This document shows positions 8,722-17,384 of a DNA stretch of 48,601 nt, one piece after another. The stretch is taken from assembly GCF_944384735.1 (NCBI RefSeq), contig NZ_CALWUN010000008.1, positions 1 to 48,601 on the forward strand, in the 5' to 3' direction. Below the pieces are notes generated by a model. The model was not told where the DNA came from, ran no database searches, and worked only from the letters and a program-made list of their open reading frames with translations. The translations under genes and the position numbers were made by a program. The DNA is from an uncultured Agathobaculum sp. (lineage in GTDB: Bacteria; Bacillota; Clostridia; Oscillospirales; Butyricicoccaceae). Numbering within the stretch: the stretch's first letter is position 1; every line of letters starts with the position of its first letter.

Positions 8722-9183
8722 TCTCCTCCCAACCAAAACCGACGAAAAATCCCCCTAAAAATCGCAGGTAAAAATAGAGAGGAATAAGGACTTAAGGTAC
8801 GAAAGTGCTTTAAGTCCTTTTTTGATGCGTAAAAAGGGGAGATAAGGGGATAGAAAAGTGAGGGAAACGGAGAGGGGAGAAAACGTGCAAAAAGAAAATT
8901 GTCGATTTTTCAGAGATTTTCGGTCGATTTTGGGGGAGACGAAAAAGAAAACGGATAGATTTTCATAACGGACTGAAACGGACGAAAAACGGAAATAAAT
9001 CGAGATAATAACGGATTTGAACGGCTTAGAACGGATCAAATTCCGCCAATTTGCATTATTCTGAAATACTCATTTCGCTTCGCAAATCGCAACTATCACC
9101 ACATTTCCGGCAAATCGCTTTACATGGACACGCAAAAAATCGCTCGTTTTTCTCGGATTTTCGGTCGGTTTTAGGTGGGACGA
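8722..9183. repeat. three diverged copies of a 28-bp motif
   Basis: A motif close to GATTTTCGGTCGRTTTTGGG followed by GGAGACGA occurs at 8915-8942 and 9156-9183 on the plus strand, and in more diverged form on the minus strand at 8722-8752. The two plus copies agree at about 23 of 28 positions. Between them the plus strand is strongly purine-rich and has seven AACGG words within about 90 bp (8949-9035). Reading frames on the minus strand at 8755-9039 and 9056-9247 both encode PK(I/T)DRKS, but they lack convincing ribosome sites, so this is treated as non-coding. Confidence 0.55.
8786..8824 (+). terminator. nrdR intrinsic terminator
   Basis: AAGGACTTAA and TTAAGTCCTT form a perfect stem of about 10 bp closed by a 13-14 nt loop, followed by a run of T. 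It lies about 70 bp after the nrdR stop. Confidence 0.85.
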
Positions 9184-9355
9184 TGACAGGGAGTTTAAGG
9201 ATAATTGCAATTACCATGAGATTTTGAAGAGCAGAGTTTAACGGCACTAAGATGGATTGCAGAAATTTGTTTTGGATTCCGGCTGCTAATAAAGAATGTT
9301 GCGTTGTTTAGAGGAGTTAAATTGCAAAAATAATTTTGCTTAAATAATGTTATGC
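8825..9355. other. AT-rich gene-free stretch
   Basis: About 530 bp with no supported gene and base composition clearly more AT-rich than the genes on both sides. Apart from the repeat motif and the AACGG words no RNA gene, promoter pair or inverted repeat was recognised. It separates the plus-strand nrdR from the 3' end of a minus-strand operon. Confidence 0.5.
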
Positions 9356-9399
9356 AGACAAAGCCCGTCCGTCGGTTCCCCGGCGGACGGGCTTTGTCT
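9356..9399 (-). terminator. hairpin after the ABC permease gene
   Basis: A perfect 16-bp inverted repeat, AGACAAAGCCCGTCCG and its complement, with a 12-nt loop, begins 2 bp beyond the permease stop codon. The T-run on the minus strand is weak, but position and strength fit a transcription terminator or 3' stabiliser of the RR-HK-ABC operon. Confidence 0.75.
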
Positions 9400-9401
9400 G
9401 G

Positions 9402-11741
9402 TTATTGCGCGCTGATCGTATCGACAACAGACATCTGCCGGATGCGCCGCGCCGGGCTGCGGATGGCCAGCAGTGCTGCCAGCAGCATGACCAACAGGAT
9501 CACGCCCAGCGCGCCCCACGGCAGATACCATGCGTCGCCCCAATTGGGCGTGACCATATTCTCAAAGCTGAACCGATTGAGCGGGATACCGGCGGCGCAG
9601 CCCACGACGATGCCGCAGGCCACATAGGTCAGCGTTTCGGCCGCGACCATGCGCAGCAGCTGGCGGCTGCTCATGCCGACCGCGCGCATCGCGCCGTATT
9701 GCTTCATGCGCGCGGACACGCTCATCGAAATGCTGTTGACGATGTTGAGCACGGTGATGAGTGCGATGAGCGCGAGAAAACCGTAGAAAAACAGTGCAAA
9801 GGCATAATAGGTGCCGCGCACCTCGCTGTTGCTCAGCAGCCGGTTGGAAAAGGCGTAGCCGCTGCCCGCGAGCAGCCGAATCTGCTCGACCTGCTCATCG
9901 GTCTTGCCGCGGCGCAGCTGCACGTCGATGATCGTGTAGCCGCTTTGGCCGGTGATCGCGGTGAACAGGCTTTCCGAGCAGATGACGATGTCGGAATTGA
10001 CGTTGGTGAACGGGGTGTAGGTCAGCGTTGCCGCCACCGGGAGCGTTGTTTCGCCCTGCGGCGTGTCGAATGTGACTGTATCGCCCGGCCGATAACCGCT
10101 GCCTTCTTTGTAAAGCAGCAGCACGCCCGTGCCGTCCCGCGCGGCCTGCAAATCCCCTTCCTTGACCATATCCTCCGCCCAGTCGAACTGGTTGTCCTCA
10201 AAGGAGACCAGCATCACGTCGGTCTGCACGCCCGCCACCTGCCCCGGCAGGTCGTAGGCGAAGCTGCGGCCGAACGCCCGCTCGACGAAGGGCAGTTCGC
10301 CGATCTGCTGCGCGAGCGACTTGGGCACGGTGCAGCTGTCGTCCTTGCTCAGAACCGACGCATCCGGCGTATACGGACGCAGCGGCGTGACCGCGTTTTG
10401 CATGAAGTCGAGCGTTGGGCTGAAGCCCAGAAACAGGATGATGCTGAACGCGAACGAGCCGGTCATCAGCAGGATGTTCTTGCGGCTCGCCAGCGCATGG
10501 TGCACGCCCAGCCTGACCTCGACCGGCACGCGCCCCGCGCGCACCGCCTTGCCGCAGGCCATACCGGGCGCGGCGTTGCCGGACACCGCGGTCAGCGGCG
10601 ACACGCGCGACGCGCGGCGCGCCGGGGCGCGCGCGGCCAGCAGCACAGTCGCAAGGCCGATCACCGTGCCGCACACCAGACTGACCCAGCTGACCGCGAA
10701 CACCGGCATATCGCCGAAGTAAAAGTCGCTGGCCTGCCGCAGCACAGCGCACAAGCCCCAGATCGTCACGATGCTGAGCGCCAGCCCCGCCGGGATCGCG
10801 CCGACGCATAATTGCAGCGCTTCGCGCCGCACCAGCCGCTTGACCTGCCTCGGCGTCGCGCCGAGGCAGCGCAGCATGCCGAAAAACTCAGTCCGCTGCG
10901 CGACGTTGCTGTTCAGGCTGCCCGCGATCATCAGAATGCCCGCCGCGACGACCAGCACCGCGAGCACCGCCGCGATCAGGTACAGCCGCACCATGGCCGA
11001 GTCGTCGGTCTGCAACGTCAGCGTCAGCAGCTCGACATTCTGCCGCACCTGCGTTTCGTCCAGCCTGTACACCGTGCAGATCTCGTCGATCGCCTGCGGG
11101 ATGCGGCAGTGCGGCGAAAAGGCGACATAGAGCATGAAGTCCTCGGGCTTGGTGTCGGGCATAAAATGCGTCCGATAGCCCTCGACGTTGTAAAACAGCG
11201 CATATGCCCCGCTTTGCGACAGCAGCGGGTTGTTGCCGGTAAAGCCGGACAGCGTGACCGGCAATGTCCCGTCCGGCGTTTGCAGCGTGATCGTGTCGCC
11301 CACCGACAGCCCAAGCTCGTTTTTCATGTTCTCGGTGGCGAGCGCCTCGTCCGCCGCCTGCGGAAACGCGCCGTCCTCGATCTCGAGAGAGGGGTACATC
11401 GTCAGCATGCCCTCGTCCATGCCGCAGATACCGGTCTTAACGCCGTTCACCCGGTATTCCAGATCGAGGTTGTAGTTGGTCACAATATAGCGGCTGCTCG
11501 TCTCGACCTCGGCGCGCTGGGCGATCAGGCTCTGCTGCCGGTCGCTCAGGCCTGGAAACGCCGCATGCCACGCGCCCTGCTCAAGGATCGTCCGCTGCGT
11601 CATGCTGCGGATCTCCATATCAGCCATGCCGAAGATGCCCGCGATCAGGAACACCGACAGCACGATGCAAAGGCGTGTCAGGCGGCTTTGCCGCCGGTGT
11701 ACCCGCGCCGAAACCGGCACCAAGTCAAGATAATGCTTCAT
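9402..11741 (-). CDS. ABC transporter permease with two FtsX domains
   Basis: A protein of 779 residues. A first helix near residues 24-46 is followed by an extracellular domain of roughly 200 residues. A three-helix FtsX block (about 255-375), a further helix (about 428-447), a second extracellular domain and a C-terminal FtsX block (about 655-765, with MSVSARMKQYGAMRAVGMSS) follow. This duplicated arrangement is typical of MacB/LolE-like and antimicrobial-peptide-type exporters, which work by moving outer domains rather than by a pore. Its start overlaps the ATPase gene by 17 bp, so the two are co-translated. Next to a two-component system, a role in removing or sensing cell-envelope-active compounds is likely. 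Confidence 0.85.
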   Translation of the reverse strand: MKHYLDLVPVSARVHRRQSRLTRLCIVLSVFLIAGIFGMADMEIRSMTQRTILEQGAWHAAFPGLSDRQQSLIAQRAEVETSSRYIVTNYNLDLEYRVNGVKTGICGMDEGMLTMYPSLEIEDGAFPQAADEALATENMKNELGLSVGDTITLQTPDGTLPVTLSGFTGNNPLLSQSGAYALFYNVEGYRTHFMPDTKPEDFMLYVAFSPHCRIPQAIDEICTVYRLDETQVRQNVELLTLTLQTDDSAMVRLYLIAAVLAVLVVAAGILMIAGSLNSNVAQRTEFFGMLRCLGATPRQVKRLVRREALQLCVGAIPAGLALSIVTIWGLCAVLRQASDFYFGDMPVFAVSWVSLVCGTVIGLATVLLAARAPARRASRVSPLTAVSGNAAPGMACGKAVRAGRVPVEVRLGVHHALASRKNILLMTGSFAFSIILFLGFSPTLDFMQNAVTPLRPYTPDASVLSKDDSCTVPKSLAQQIGELPFVERAFGRSFAYDLPGQVAGVQTDVMLVSFEDNQFDWAEDMVKEGDLQAARDGTGVLLLYKEGSGYRPGDTVTFDTPQGETTLPVAATLTYTPFTNVNSDIVICSESLFTAITGQSGYTIIDVQLRRGKTDEQVEQIRLLAGSGYAFSNRLLSNSEVRGTYYAFALFFYGFLALIALITVLNIVNSISMSVSARMKQYGAMRAVGMSSRQLLRMVAAETLTYVACGIVVGCAAGIPLNRFSFENMVTPNWGDAWYLPWGALGVILLVMLLAALLAIRSPARRIRQMSVVDTISAQ

Positions 11742-12420
11742 CGGTCGTCCCTCCCAGATCGGTCAGCACGCCGTCAGACACCTGCAGCACGCGGTCGACG
11801 CCGGTCGTCAGGTGGCGGTTGTGCGTGATCATCAGGATGGTCTGCTGGTAGCGGCGGGACGCCTGCGTCAGCAGCGTCATTACGTCCTGGCTGTTGCGGC
11901 TGTCCAGATTGCCGGTCGGCTCGTCTGCCAAAATGAGTTTTGGCCGGGTGATGAGCGCGCGGCCGATGGCGACGCGCTGCTGCTGTCCGCCGGACAGCTG
12001 ACTGGGCAGGTGGTGCCGCCGGTCGGCCAGCCCGAGCAGGTCGAGGATCTCGTCGACCGCCGCCGGGTCAGGCTTGCGGTAGTCGAGCAGCAGCGGGAAC
12101 GCGATGTTCTGCTCGACGTCCAGCTCGCCGATCAGGTGAAACGACTGGAAGATAAAGCCGATGCTGCGCCGCCGGAAGATCGTGCGCGCCTCCTCGCGCA
12201 TGGCGAACAGGTCCTGCCCGTCCAGCACGATTCGGCCGGACGTCGGTGTGTCCAGCCCGCCGATGCAGTTGAGCAGCGTCGATTTGCCCGAGCCGGACTC
12301 ACCGACCACGGCGGCAAACGTGCCCTTTTCCAGTGAAAATGAAACGTGCCGGAGCGCGTCGACGCGCGTCTCCCCCTGCCCATAGGTCTTGCATAGGTTG
12401 TCTACCCTCAAAATTTCCAT
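11725..12420 (-). CDS. ABC transporter ATP-binding protein (LolD/MacB type)
   Basis: A protein of 231 residues. Walker A is GESGSGKST, the signature is LSGGQQQR, Walker B is [12 protein letters not shown] and the switch His is in MITHN; these are the hallmarks of the LolD/MacB/SalX subgroup that pairs with FtsX-type permeases. It energises the permease encoded immediately downstream. The gene lies 60 bp after the histidine kinase and probably belongs to the same transcript. A clear AGGAGG precedes the ATG. Confidence 0.9.
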   Translation of the reverse strand: MEILRVDNLCKTYGQGETRVDALRHVSFSLEKGTFAAVVGESGSGKSTLLNCIGGLDTPTSGRIVLDGQDLFAMREEARTIFRRRSIGFIFQSFHLIGELDVEQNIAFPLLLDYRKPDPAAVDEILDLLGLADRRHHLPSQLSGGQQQRVAIGRALITRPKLILADEPTGNLDSRNSQDVMTLLTQASRRYQQTILMITHNRHLTTGVDRVLQVSDGVLTDLGGTTDEALS

Positions 12421-12480
12421 ATCTGAAACCTCCTTGCCTACACTCTACCACCCGCGCCTTACAGCCGGGTGAATTTTACC

Positions 12481-13713
12481 TTACGATTGTGTAAGCGGGA
12501 AAGAAAGCGTGAACGCTGCGCCCTGCCCCGGCTCGCTCTGCACGGACAGCAGGCCGCCCTGCCCCTCGGTGATCGCCTTGGCCAGCGGCAGGCCGAGGCC
12601 AACGCCGGGCGTGTCCAGCGTCCGCGCGCTGCGGTAGAACCGCTTAAAGATATGGTGGATGTCCGCGGGCGCGATGCCGCAGCCGTCGTCCCGGACGGTG
12701 ATCTGCAGCAGCGCGGGCGTGCGCGACCACGAAACGCAGACGCTGCCGCCCGGTTCAGTGTGGTCGAGCGCGTTTTTGACCAGATTGCCGACGGCCTCGG
12801 CCGTCCATGCCGGGTCGCAGACAAGCTGCTGCGCCGGGTCGCCGTCCAGCCGGAGCATCTTGCCCTCGCGCTGGGCGCGCGTCGTCAGCTCCTGCACGGC
12901 GCGCTGCACCAGCTCGGCCACCGCGACCGACTGCCGCGTAAACCGGACGCTGCCTGCGTCCAGCCGCGCGATCTTGAGCAGCATCTGGATGAGCCCCTCC
13001 ATGCGGCGCAGCGACGCGCCCATTTTGCCGGCAAACTCCCGCACGATGGCGGCGTTGTCCGGCTCGTCCGCAAGGATCTCCTGATACATCATCATCGCCG
13101 CGAGCGGCGTTTTGAGCTGGTGCGAAATGTCCGATATGGTCGCCTTGAGCTGTTCCTTGGCCTGCCGCTCGGCCTGTTCCTTGGCCTGCAAAGCCGTCGC
13201 CAGCTGTTCAACCGCGGCGAACAGCTGGAACAGGCTGCCCTCGCCGTGCTGCGGCAGCCGGACGGAAAAATCGCCGTCCAGATAGCGGCGCACGGTCTGC
13301 GCCGCGCGGTCGTATTGCGCCCGGCGCGCGCGCAGGAAGCAAATCCCCCTGGCAAACAGCAGGCAGACGAGCGCGACGCACACGGCCAGCACCGCGCCGG
13401 TCATCGTCCGCTGGAAGTCCGCCAGCGCGGGCAGCAGCGCCGCGGGGGTCTGCCCGGTCACGCCGAGCAGGGTGAGCAGATGCGCGCCCTGTTCGGTCGT
13501 CTGTCCGCTTTGCAGCGCGGCCGCGACGACGGTTTCCGGCACGCCCTGTTCGAGCAGCGCGGACGCGATCCCGGCGCTGTGGTCGAGGTACAGCGTCCGC
13601 GCCGCCTGACTGTACACCGCGCCCAGCGCTAGCCCGGCTGCACCCAGCAGCACGGCGAACAGCGATAAAAAACTGATAAACCGGCGCACCTGCCGGTCCT
13701 GCAGCAGCGTCAC
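12481..13713 (-). CDS. sensor histidine kinase
   Basis: A protein of 410 residues if it starts at GTG 13713, which shares GTGA with the stop of the response-regulator gene; the longer frame would run deep into that gene. Helix 1 is near residues 10-35, an extracellular sensor of about 70 residues follows, helix 2 is near 105-125, then a HAMP-like linker. The H-box SDISHQLKTPLAA has His198; N, G1 and G2 boxes appear as LVKNALDHT, DDGCGIA and GVGLGLPLAK. The short extracellular domain resembles no family I can name. It should phosphorylate the regulator encoded just upstream. Confidence 0.9.
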   Translation of the reverse strand: MTLLQDRQVRRFISFLSLFAVLLGAAGLALGAVYSQAARTLYLDHSAGIASALLEQGVPETVVAAALQSGQTTEQGAHLLTLLGVTGQTPAALLPALADFQRTMTGAVLAVCVALVCLLFARGICFLRARRAQYDRAAQTVRRYLDGDFSVRLPQHGEGSLFQLFAAVEQLATALQAKEQAERQAKEQLKATISDISHQLKTPLAAMMMYQEILADEPDNAAIVREFAGKMGASLRRMEGLIQMLLKIARLDAGSVRFTRQSVAVAELVQRAVQELTTRAQREGKMLRLDGDPAQQLVCDPAWTAEAVGNLVKNALDHTEPGGSVCVSWSRTPALLQITVRDDGCGIAPADIHHIFKRFYRSARTLDTPGVGLGLPLAKAITEGQGGLLSVQSEPGQGAAFTLSFPLTQS

Positions 13714-14408
13714 GGTGCGTCCCCCTTCCACTGGTAGCCAAAGCCGCGGACGGTGCACACGCGGCGCGGCTGGGACGGGTCGTCCTCCACCTTTTCACGC
13801 AGCCGCCGCACATAGACCGACAGCGTATTGTCGTCCACAAAATTCCCTGCATCATCCCACAGCCCATTCAGGATAGCCTCGCGCGTCAGCACGCGCCCGG
13901 CGTTGCGCACCAGCAGGCACAGCAGGCGGTATTCCGCGCCGGTCAGCTCGAGCGGACGGCCGGACAGCGTCACGCGGCTGCCCAGCAGGTCGATCTTGAG
14001 CGCGCCGCTTTGCAGGCACTGCCCCTGCCCCGCGTCCGTCCTGCCCGCGCGGCGCAACAGCGCCCGGATGCGCGAGCACAGCTCGCCCAGCCGGAACGGC
14101 TTGGTGATATAGTCGTCGCCGCCGCTGTCCAGCCCGCGGATGACGTTGACCTCCTCGTCGGCCGCGGTCAGGAACAGGATGGGCACGGCGCTGCCCGCCG
14201 CGCGCACGGCTTCGCAGACTGCAAAGCCTGTGCCGTCCGGCAGCGTCACGTCCAAAATCAGCAGGTCGAACCGACCGATCTCGGGCAGGCGCGCCCGCGC
14301 CTCGGCCACCGTGCGCACCACCTCGACCGCAAAACCGTTCTTTTGCAGCGAATAGGTCAGGCCGTCGACCAGACTGCGGTCGTCCTCGAGCAGCAGCAGT
14401 TGCACCAT
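13710..14408 (-). CDS. OmpR/PhoB-family response regulator
   Basis: A protein of 232 residues. The receiver domain has acidic Asp9/Asp10, phospho-acceptor Asp53 (LILDVTLPDG), Thr81 and Lys103 (ITKPF). The C-terminal winged-helix domain (about 130-225) ends with the usual RRVCTVRGFGYQW. It is the first gene of the regulator-kinase-ATPase-permease operon. In comparable Firmicute loci the regulator induces its own ABC genes when the envelope is attacked; that is inferred here from gene order. The start ATG follows GAGGGATAACC. Confidence 0.93.
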   Translation of the reverse strand: MVQLLLLEDDRSLVDGLTYSLQKNGFAVEVVRTVAEARARLPEIGRFDLLILDVTLPDGTGFAVCEAVRAAGSAVPILFLTAADEEVNVIRGLDSGGDDYITKPFRLGELCSRIRALLRRAGRTDAGQGQCLQSGALKIDLLGSRVTLSGRPLELTGAEYRLLCLLVRNAGRVLTREAILNGLWDDAGNFVDDNTLSVYVRRLREKVEDDPSQPRRVCTVRGFGYQWKGDAP

Positions 14409-14440
14409 GGTTATCCCTCCGTTTTCCGGTTGCTATCGTC

Positions 14441-14449
14441 ATTATAGCA
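14441..14449 (-). promoter_or_regulatory. extended -10 promoter of the RR operon
   Basis: On the minus strand TGCTATAAT gives an extended -10 box about 30 bp before the response-regulator ATG. No good -35 box is seen, as expected for extended -10 promoters, which often need an activator. Self-activation by the response regulator is possible. Confidence 0.5.
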
Positions 14450-14528
14450 TACCCACAACCTGTTTGGTGCAGGCTTACGAAATTGTAAGACAGCCGGACG
14501 GCCGTCCGGCCTGCCGCGTATCACGCAG

Positions 14529-14570
14529 ACAGCCCCCGCACAGCTGCATTGCCTGCTGTGCGGGGGCTGT
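14529..14570 (-). terminator. 16-bp inverted repeat after the SpoIIE-type gene
   Basis: ACAGCCCCCGCACAGC and its exact complement are separated by 10 nt. The repeat lies 52 bp beyond the stop of the phosphatase gene. There is no T-run on either strand, so it may be a terminator helped by other factors or a 3' stabiliser. A second palindrome, CCGGACGGCCGTCCGG, lies at 14493-14508. Confidence 0.5.
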
Positions 14571-14621
14571 CCCGTGCGGCTGTCCGCCGCGTTCTGCTAT
14601 GATAAGCGCATCTGCCGCGCC

Positions 14622-16046
14622 TTATGGCCTGTCCGACGCAGGCGGCTGCGCCGCGTCCCCTTTGCGCTGCAACGACAGCATGGTGATGTCGTCAAACTGC
14701 GGCGCCGCGCCCACAAAGCGGTTCAAATCCGCCTTGACCTGCTGCAGCAGCTGTTCGGGCGGCAGGGCGCTGCTCTGATTGAGCGCCGCCAGCATGCGGT
14801 CGGTCCCGTACAGGGTGTTTGCCCCGTCCGTGGCCTCGGCCACGCCGTCGGTGTACAGGAACAGCGTGTCGCCCACGCCGATCTCCAGCTCGTATTCCTG
14901 ATAGCGGTTGTCCTCCATGCCCGCCAGCACAAAGCCGTGCCGGTCCTTGAACAGTTCAAACCGGCCGCCCGCCCGCCGGATGGCCGGGTACTCATGCCCC
15001 GCGTTGGCGGCGGTCAGCCTGCCGGTGGAGATTTCGTATACGCCCAGCCAGACGGTGACGAACATCTCCGACTCGTTGTTCTCGCACAACTGGTTGTTGA
15101 CCTTGTCCAGCGCCTCCTTGGGGGACAGCCCGAGCTGCACCGCGTTTTTCAGCAGGGTTTTGGCGATGACCATGAACAGCGCCGCCGGCACGCCCTTGCC
15201 GGATACATCGGCAATGACCATGGCCAGATGGTCGTCGTCCACCAGAAAAAAGTCGTAAAAGTCGCCGCCGACCTCCTTGGCGGGCGTCATGCTGGCATAG
15301 ATGTCAAATTCCGGGCGCTCGGGAAAGGCGGGGAAGATGCTCGGCAGCATGTCCGCCTGGATCTGGGCGGCGACGTTCAGCTCGGTCTCGATGCGCTGCC
15401 GGGCGGAGGAATCCGCGGCCTGCCGCTCCAGCAGGCTGCGGGTGCGCTTGGCCACGGTGATGCACACAAAGGCCATGCCGACCAGGATGGCCGAACGGGG
15501 CAGCAGGAAGAACAGCACAGCCTCCCGCACCACATCCGGGGTGATGACCGCCTCCTCCGCGTGCAGGGCGTTGGTCAGGTTGGGGTCGCCTTCGCCGATA
15601 TACAGGCCGACGATGCCCGAGACGTTCAGGCAGACCACCGAGGTGGCCAGCGCGGCCGCGGTCAGCTTGCGGGAGTAATAGTGGCAGCTGAGCAGCACCG
15701 GCGCGATCCACGCCAGCACGGTGTGCTTGGGGATGGCGACGGACAGCACGGTGATGCCCAAAATGCAGCAGCCCATGATGAGGTATTGGAACCGCCAGTC
15801 CAGCCGCGTCATGCAGGGGCGCAGCAGGGTGGGCAGCAGGAAAAAGAAAATGCACACCGGCATGCCGATATTCATCACCAGCGGCGGCACGATGAAAACG
15901 TCCAGCAGGTTGAGCACCCACGCCAGCGCGGCGATCAGCGCCATGACCTGTAAGCAGCGGCAGGAATACTGGTTTGCTTCCCGCTCGTTTTCCAGAAATA
16001 TAGGATTTACCGTTTGCCTGTCCGTGTCAACCGCCCCCTGCACCAT
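14622..16046 (-). CDS. membrane-bound SpoIIE/RsbU-type PP2C phosphatase
   Basis: A protein of 474 residues. The N-terminal part (about 30-210) has six or seven hydrophobic helices. A coiled-coil stretch (about 215-240) with QIQADMLPS leads into the SpoIIE/PPM phosphatase domain (about 250-460), with the metal-binding EVGGDFYDFF, DVSGKGVPAALFM, ANAGHEYP and QFDDITML. Such phosphatases dephosphorylate anti-sigma-factor antagonists and so set off sigma-B- or sigma-F-like partner switching; no such partner is encoded nearby. The start has a poor ribosome site, so the N-terminus is less certain. It is not SpoIIE itself, which is larger with ten helices. Confidence 0.85.
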   Translation of the reverse strand: MVQGAVDTDRQTVNPIFLENEREANQYSCRCLQVMALIAALAWVLNLLDVFIVPPLVMNIGMPVCIFFFLLPTLLRPCMTRLDWRFQYLIMGCCILGITVLSVAIPKHTVLAWIAPVLLSCHYYSRKLTAAALATSVVCLNVSGIVGLYIGEGDPNLTNALHAEEAVITPDVVREAVLFFLLPRSAILVGMAFVCITVAKRTRSLLERQAADSSARQRIETELNVAAQIQADMLPSIFPAFPERPEFDIYASMTPAKEVGGDFYDFFLVDDDHLAMVIADVSGKGVPAALFMVIAKTLLKNAVQLGLSPKEALDKVNNQLCENNESEMFVTVWLGVYEISTGRLTAANAGHEYPAIRRAGGRFELFKDRHGFVLAGMEDNRYQEYELEIGVGDTLFLYTDGVAEATDGANTLYGTDRMLAALNQSSALPPEQLLQQVKADLNRFVGAAPQFDDITMLSLQRKGDAAQPPASDRP

Positions 16047-16121
16047 GCGTTTATCTGATGCGGCCCACGCAGCCCTGTGCTTGCCTGCAGGCGGACGCAG
16101 GATGGCCTTGTGCGCCGCGTA

Positions 16122-16829
16122 TCAGGCCTGCGCCTCCAGCCATGCCACAAAATCCGCGGTGGAGCAGGTAAAGGCGATCTCCGTCCCGCCCCCGTCGGCG
16201 ATCAGGAACTCCGTCAGGCCGTACTCCGTCTCCCCGCCGTCCCAATCATAGGTGTAGCCCAGCCGGGTCCACGGATATGCGCTTTCAAAATAAGAATAGA
16301 TGATGTTGCGGTCAAACCAGTCGCGATACGCCGGGTCTGTCACCTGCCCGTACCCGTTGACCATCTGGGCGGTCACGTCGGTCACATAGGCCGGGCGGAT
16401 CACCGCCGAAGGGGCGACCCAGAAGGCCGAAAAGCGCGTGCCGCTTCCGTCCTCCGGCATGCCCAGCAGCTGGGCAAAGCGCAAGTCCCAGTCGGTGACG
16501 CCAGCCCCGTTTGCTTGATACCAGTCGGTCAGCTCCCCGACCGAGGTCGCCCAGATCTCGCTGTGCGCCAACGCCTCGCCCGGCTCACACGGCTCGGCAT
16601 AGTCGTGCCATGTGGCCAGCAGCACCCGCTCCCCCGCCGCATCCCAGATGACCTGCGGGTCGTCCGGGGTCAGGCAGACCAGCGGCTGCACCTCATCGTC
16701 CTCGCTGAATACCGCGTCGGCCATGGCGGCCGCCCACAACTCGCTGTTGGATGGCGCGGGCTGGCCTGCACATCCGGCAAGCGACAGGCTGAGCAGCAAA
16801 CCGGCAGCCGCCATCCATCTTTTATCCAT
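16122..16829 (-). CDS. lipoprotein of unknown function
   Basis: A protein of 235 residues from ATG 16829; a GTG two codons earlier (16835) lies closer to the AGGGAGGGG site and may be the true start. It has a signal peptide with lipobox LAGC, so it is anchored outside the cell. The mature part is acidic and rich in Trp and Tyr (for example DWFDRNIIYSYFESAYPW). I recognise no domain. It is transcribed towards the SpoIIE-type gene, 75 bp away, and the two may be co-transcribed. Confidence 0.7.
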   Translation of the reverse strand: MDKRWMAAAGLLLSLSLAGCAGQPAPSNSELWAAAMADAVFSEDDEVQPLVCLTPDDPQVIWDAAGERVLLATWHDYAEPCEPGEALAHSEIWATSVGELTDWYQANGAGVTDWDLRFAQLLGMPEDGSGTRFSAFWVAPSAVIRPAYVTDVTAQMVNGYGQVTDPAYRDWFDRNIIYSYFESAYPWTRLGYTYDWDGGETEYGLTEFLIADGGGTEIAFTCSTADFVAWLEAQA

Positions 16830-17018
16830 CCACACACGCAGCCCCTCCCTGTTGTCACAGCCGGGCGCGGTATTGCATACCGTTCCCGCCGCAGGCTGTG
16901 GTATGCTTTCTAGTTTAGTGGGAATTGCGCGGTTGTACATCGGATGCGGAGAATTTGCGGCTTTCTGCGCAAAATTTGCGGCATGCCGCGATGCCCCCGG
17001 CTTTACCGCATGACAAAG

Positions 17019-17041
17019 GCACCCGGTTTTGCCGGGTGTCG
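17019..17041 (-). terminator. terminator after barstar gene
   Basis: ACCCGG and CCGGGT with short flanking pairs form a hairpin with a 4-5 nt loop about 25 bp beyond the barstar stop, followed on the minus strand by CCTTTGTC. Confidence 0.5.
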
Positions 17042-17066
17042 CAGCCTGCGCGCGGGACGCGCCGCG

Positions 17067-17333
17067 TCACTCAATATTCAGGATGAAATCCTCATTTTCG
17101 GCAGCCGCACCTGCCAGCACACGCAGCACCAGCTCGCCGTAGTCTCCCAGGTTGATGACCAGGGACTCCGCGTTGACCAGCGTCAGCTGGGTGGGCGCGC
17201 AGTAATACAGCTCGTCGTACAGGGCGTCAAGCGTGCCGCCGTACCCCTCCGCAAAGTCGAATGCACGCGCTAAAGCCTCGTGCAGTTCGGCACGGGTATA
17301 CAGGGCCTCTGCGTCAACCAGCAATTCCCGCAT
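17067..17333 (-). CDS. barstar-family RNase inhibitor homologue
   Basis: A protein of 88 residues, the same size as barstar. Near the centre it has FAEGYGGTLDALYDELYY, matching the barstar YYGENLDALWD region whose Asp residues plug the barnase active site. The remaining predicted strand/helix order (LTLVNAESL, then a helix ELVLRVLAGAAAEN, then a final strand) also fits. Barstars bind and neutralise cytoplasmic copies of secreted RNases. No barnase-like or polymorphic toxin gene is in the neighbourhood, so the partner is unknown; it may serve as immunity against toxins of other cells. Confidence 0.75.
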   Translation of the reverse strand: MRELLVDAEALYTRAELHEALARAFDFAEGYGGTLDALYDELYYCAPTQLTLVNAESLVINLGDYGELVLRVLAGAAAENEDFILNIE

Positions 17334-17384
17334 AATATACCTCCCCCAAAGCCGCGCGGGCCGCGTCCGGCCCGTCAGCGGTTT

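Noticed and set aside
8755-9247. Minus-strand frames of 94 and 63 codons in the AT-rich stretch
   Set aside because: Low-complexity Phe/Ser/Lys-rich translations without ribosome sites; their shared PKxDRKS phrase is explained by the DNA repeat. Kept as a repeat finding only.
14493-14570. Palindromes downstream of the SpoIIE-type gene as an insertion-sequence end
   Set aside because: No transposase, no matching end and no target duplication nearby; a terminator or 3' stabiliser is simpler.
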